8,976 bases of DNA from NCBI GenBank assembly GCA_002476905.1, contig DLND01000087.1, forward strand, positions 3,428-12,403, in the 5' to 3' direction. The notes under the pieces are model-generated. The model worked only from the letters and a program-made list of their open reading frames with translations, was not told the DNA's origin and made no database searches. The stretch comes from Flavobacteriales bacterium UBA7519. Its GTDB lineage: Bacteria; Bacteroidota; Bacteroidia; Flavobacteriales; Weeksellaceae. The stretch's first letter is position 1; each line of letters opens with the position of its first letter. The position numbers and the translations under genes are program-made. Shown one piece after another: positions 6,477 to 8,976 of the stretch.

Positions 6477-7637
6477 TTATTTTAAGTTCACTTCTACATT
6501 CATTCCTGCACGAAGCAATTTCAAGTCTTCGGGTTTATTCTTATCTGTAAATTCAATACGTACCGGAATACGCTGTTGCACTTTCACAAAATTTCCTGTT
6601 GAGTTATCCACCGGAACAGCGGCATATCTCGCACCTGTTGCACCTGATACAGCGGTTATTTTTCCCTCAAATTCTTTACCGCCCAGTGCATCTACCTGTA
6701 TTTTTGCCAAACCGCCTATCTGTACGTTGCCCATTTGTTTTTCACGGTAATTAGCCGTTACCCAAATGTTATTGATGTCCACGATAGTTCCAACCTGTTG
6801 GCTTGGGTTTAACAACTGCCCTACATTGACTGTTCTTCTTCCCATAATGCCATCGTGGGGAGCTGTGATAACGGTATAAGAAAGGTTCAGTTTTGCCATA
6901 TCCAAAGCACTCTGCGTTCGTTTGATGTCAGCATCGTTCATTCCCAATCGCGATTGTACTTCGTTTACTGATAATTCGCTCGTAGTTTTAGAATTAATCA
7001 CGGATTGATATTGCGAAATCTGGGCTTCCAACTGGGCTTTTTGTGCCTCGAAATCAGTCTTTATCTGGTCAAATTGCTGACGGGTTACTGCTTCGTCTGC
7101 CAAGAGGTTTTTGTAACGATTAAAATTCTGTTCCGCATTCCACAGTCTTGCTTTCGTAGCTTCTATATTCGCTTTTGCTACCTGCACATTTGCTCCAACG
7201 GTATTTACATTGTTGGTCGCTGTTTTTACCGAACTGAATGTTGCGTTTTTAGAAGCCAAAGCCGACATATAAGCAGCTTCGGCCTGTCCTAATTGAGTTT
7301 GTATTTCACGGTCGTCCAATATCAATAATGTATCACCTTTTTTCACATATTGATGTTCCACAAAACGGATTTCAGTGATATAAGCCGAAACCCTTGTATT
7401 TATCGGGTTGATGAACGATTCTACCTGTGCGGCATTGGTGTATTTGTCGTTCCCGACATTGAAATAGGATTTTACCACAAAATAAAGTCCGCCCAAAACC
7501 AAAATGAGTATCAAAATATTGATGATTTTGGTCTTTTTTTGTTTGGTTTTCTGCTTGTTTACCTTTTGCTTTTCCGCAGATTGTCCAGTCGGTTGCGGTG
7601 TGTTTTCCTGTTTGTTGTTTTCTATATTTTCTGACAT
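6477..7637 (-). CDS. EmrA/HlyD-type membrane-fusion (periplasmic adaptor) protein
   Basis: This 386-residue adaptor links an inner-membrane MFS pump to a TolC-type channel. It has a Lys/Gln-rich cytoplasmic tail (1-37), one membrane anchor (about 38-57), a first lipoyl half with INTRVSAYITEIRF and KKGDTLLILDDR (about 79-110), a long alpha-helical coiled-coil hairpin (about 111-250), the second lipoyl half with VITAPHDGIMGRR (about 256-268), and a beta-barrel region. Near the end are TGNFVKVQQRIPVRI (about 347-361) and LRAGMNVEVNL, both characteristic of EmrA-type adaptors. It is anchored by a single membrane helix with no lipobox, as in EmrA and unlike lipoprotein adaptors of RND pumps. The gene starts 27 bp after the TolC-like gene, which ends in tandem TAA stops, and ends 7 bp before the pump gene, so the three form one operon. 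Confidence 0.94.
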   Translation of the reverse strand: MSENIENNKQENTPQPTGQSAEKQKVNKQKTKQKKTKIINILILILVLGGLYFVVKSYFNVGNDKYTNAAQVESFINPINTRVSAYITEIRFVEHQYVKKGDTLLILDDREIQTQLGQAEAAYMSALASKNATFSSVKTATNNVNTVGANVQVAKANIEATKARLWNAEQNFNRYKNLLADEAVTRQQFDQIKTDFEAQKAQLEAQISQYQSVINSKTTSELSVNEVQSRLGMNDADIKRTQSALDMAKLNLSYTVITAPHDGIMGRRTVNVGQLLNPSQQVGTIVDINNIWVTANYREKQMGNVQIGGLAKIQVDALGGKEFEGKITAVSGATGARYAAVPVDNSTGNFVKVQQRIPVRIEFTDKNKPEDLKLLRAGMNVEVNLK

Positions 7638-7664
7638 TGTTTTATCTTTAAGTTTATCAATTTA

Positions 7665-8954
7665 TTATAAATTTCCGCTTTCTTTTAATAATTTGTAGTA
7701 CGCATAAACGATGCTTATTTCCGAATTAGCAAACTGTAACTCTGCGTCTAATTTCTGATTACTTGCATCAATCAAATCTAATAAAATAGCCAACTGGTTG
7801 TTGTATTTACTGTTCATAATGCGATAATTTTCATCGGATAGTTCTTTGTTTTTTTCAAGTGTATTGTTCTGAGTAACGGCTTCATTGTATTTAATGTAAG
7901 CGGCATTTACAGCAACGTCAATCATCTGTTCAGCTTCGTTTGCCTGTGCAATGGCTTTGTCTTTTTCAAAACGCACCTGTTTGATTTTTTTAGGGGTTTT
8001 GTACAGTGCGTCAATATTAAAATTCAGTGAAAGTCCGGCACTCCATCCGTTAGTGTACATATCCAGAGCAGGCGTTGATGTAGTAATCGGACGTGCCAGC
8101 TGATTTCCTGCAAATGCAGATAACGAAGGCATCATTTCTGCACGGGTTATCTTTTCGGAGGTTTCATAAATATCAACTGCCTTTTTTGTCATCAATATGG
8201 TTGGATGATTTTGTGCGAATGCTCTGTAATCTTCCATCAATAAAGCTTTAGGAACATTGCTAAGTATGGTTTCGTCGGGCACAATCTGTGTATTTTCGGA
8301 CAATCCCAAAGCGGTGGTAAGCTGTTTATTGAGAATTTGACGGTTATTTTCTACGACCTGTAAAGCAAGTTTAAGATTAGACAATTGCAGTTCGCCGCGG
8401 ATAACATCATTTCTCGTAACCATTCCCTGATTATAAAACTTATTGATGTTTTGCAAGCGTTGTTCCGCCAATTGGATATTCTGCTGATATACTGATTTTT
8501 GGTTCAGTAGTTGATACAAATCCAGATAGTAGCCCAACACCAAAAGTTTGATGCTTTGTTCGTTCGACTGATAATTCAGCTCTGTTAATTCTTCTTTCAA
8601 AGATTGGGCTTTGATACCATTTTTTACCATTCCGCCTTTCCATATCAACTGACTGGCATCTATCGAAAAAGTATTGCCGAAATGTGGCATATCTACTCTT
8701 GTGGAATTGGAAAAATCCTTATCAATAATGTGGGCATCCCCAAGATAATATCCTTGCAAAGCCGCATTCAAAGTAGGGAGTTGTGCGTTTTTAGCAACTT
8801 CTACATCTTGCTTTGCTATGGCAATATCTGTTTTGGAAACTTTCAGATTCGGATGATTTTCTTTGGTCAGCTCAAATAACTCTTTAATGGTTATCGTTCT
8901 TTCTTGACCTTGCTGGGCATAGATTGTTTGCGAAAAAACAAAAAGCCCTAACAA
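7665..8954 (-). CDS. TolC-family outer-membrane efflux protein (5' end apparently frameshifted)
   Basis: This encodes the outer-membrane channel of the tripartite pump. About 429 residues are readable, with two outer-membrane-efflux repeats: one with NHPNLKVSK and later AQLPTLNA (about 34-65), the other with NHPTILMTKKA and MPSLSAFAG (about 249-283), each followed by long helices. GMVTRNDVIRGELQLSN (about 177-193) is typical of the family. The protein ends KLLKESGNL. The N terminus is the problem. The longest frame starts at a TTG (8954) and begins LGLFVFSQTIYAQ, the end of a signal peptide with likely cleavage after Tyr-Ala, but without the positive residues and ATG expected. A TGA lies in frame at 8964-8966. 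Dropping one base at 8961 joins a frame reading SFSVT straight into LLLLGLF, a normal signal-peptide core. So the true start probably lies beyond the window edge and a one-base insertion or sequence error breaks it. The family is certain; the start is not. Confidence 0.88.
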   Translation of the reverse strand: MLGLFVFSQTIYAQQGQERTITIKELFELTKENHPNLKVSKTDIAIAKQDVEVAKNAQLPTLNAALQGYYLGDAHIIDKDFSNSTRVDMPHFGNTFSIDASQLIWKGGMVKNGIKAQSLKEELTELNYQSNEQSIKLLVLGYYLDLYQLLNQKSVYQQNIQLAEQRLQNINKFYNQGMVTRNDVIRGELQLSNLKLALQVVENNRQILNKQLTTALGLSENTQIVPDETILSNVPKALLMEDYRAFAQNHPTILMTKKAVDIYETSEKITRAEMMPSLSAFAGNQLARPITTSTPALDMYTNGWSAGLSLNFNIDALYKTPKKIKQVRFEKDKAIAQANEAEQMIDVAVNAAYIKYNEAVTQNNTLEKNKELSDENYRIMNSKYNNQLAILLDLIDASNQKLDAELQFANSEISIVYAYYKLLKESGNL

Positions 8955-8976
8955 TAGCAGAGGTCACTGAAAAACT

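Noticed and set aside
7005..7698. Plus-strand frames opposite the adaptor gene
   Set aside because: They are antisense to a strongly supported EmrA-type coding region and show only low-complexity hydrophobic sequence.

Overview
Every gene I can support in this window lies on the minus strand, so transcription runs from right to left. The gene families and sequence style point to a Bacteroidota host, most like the Flavobacteriales or Sphingobacteriales. The evidence is an RteC-family gene (RteC is a regulator known from Bacteroidetes CTnDOT-type conjugative transposons), a TAnnTTTG-type promoter element, moderate to low GC, and a small AraC regulator beside a copper ATPase. The genus cannot be settled from the sequence alone.

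Layout in order of transcription: (1) A three-gene tripartite efflux operon at 8976-4925. It encodes a TolC-type outer-membrane factor, an EmrA/HlyD-type periplasmic adaptor and an EmrB-like (DHA2-type) MFS pump with about 14 membrane segments. The start of the TolC-like gene looks damaged by a one-base frameshift inside its signal peptide, close to the window edge. (2) A 113-bp gap holding a perfect 19-bp inverted repeat with a 14-nt loop. (3) Two tandem-domain universal stress proteins (4811-3110), followed 8 bp later by an rteC-family gene (3101-2271). A single in-frame amber codon interrupts rteC in the middle; the reading frame is otherwise intact on both sides. (4) A 115-bp gap with a probable promoter, then a short regulator (2155-1592) that joins an N-terminal CxxC heavy-metal-associated-like domain to a C-terminal AraC helix-turn-helix domain. 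(5) A copper-type P1B ATPase (copA-like), which starts at 1503 and runs off the left edge just after its DKTGT phosphorylation motif.

How the parts may work together (inference): the left third is a metal export module, with a regulator that carries its own metal-binding-like domain placed just upstream of the copper exporter. The right half exports drugs or toxic organic compounds across both membranes. The Usp pair and the RteC remnant sit between them and may be read through from the pump operon or from a promoter in the inverted-repeat gap. RteC suggests that this is cargo or regulatory DNA of an integrative conjugative element, possibly one whose RteC switch has been lost. No integrase, transfer genes, RNA genes, CRISPR arrays or insertion sequences are visible.

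No wholly new system is evident. The items most worth following up are the HMA-AraC fusion regulator, the amber-interrupted rteC, the perfect 19-bp palindrome and the signal-peptide frameshift.
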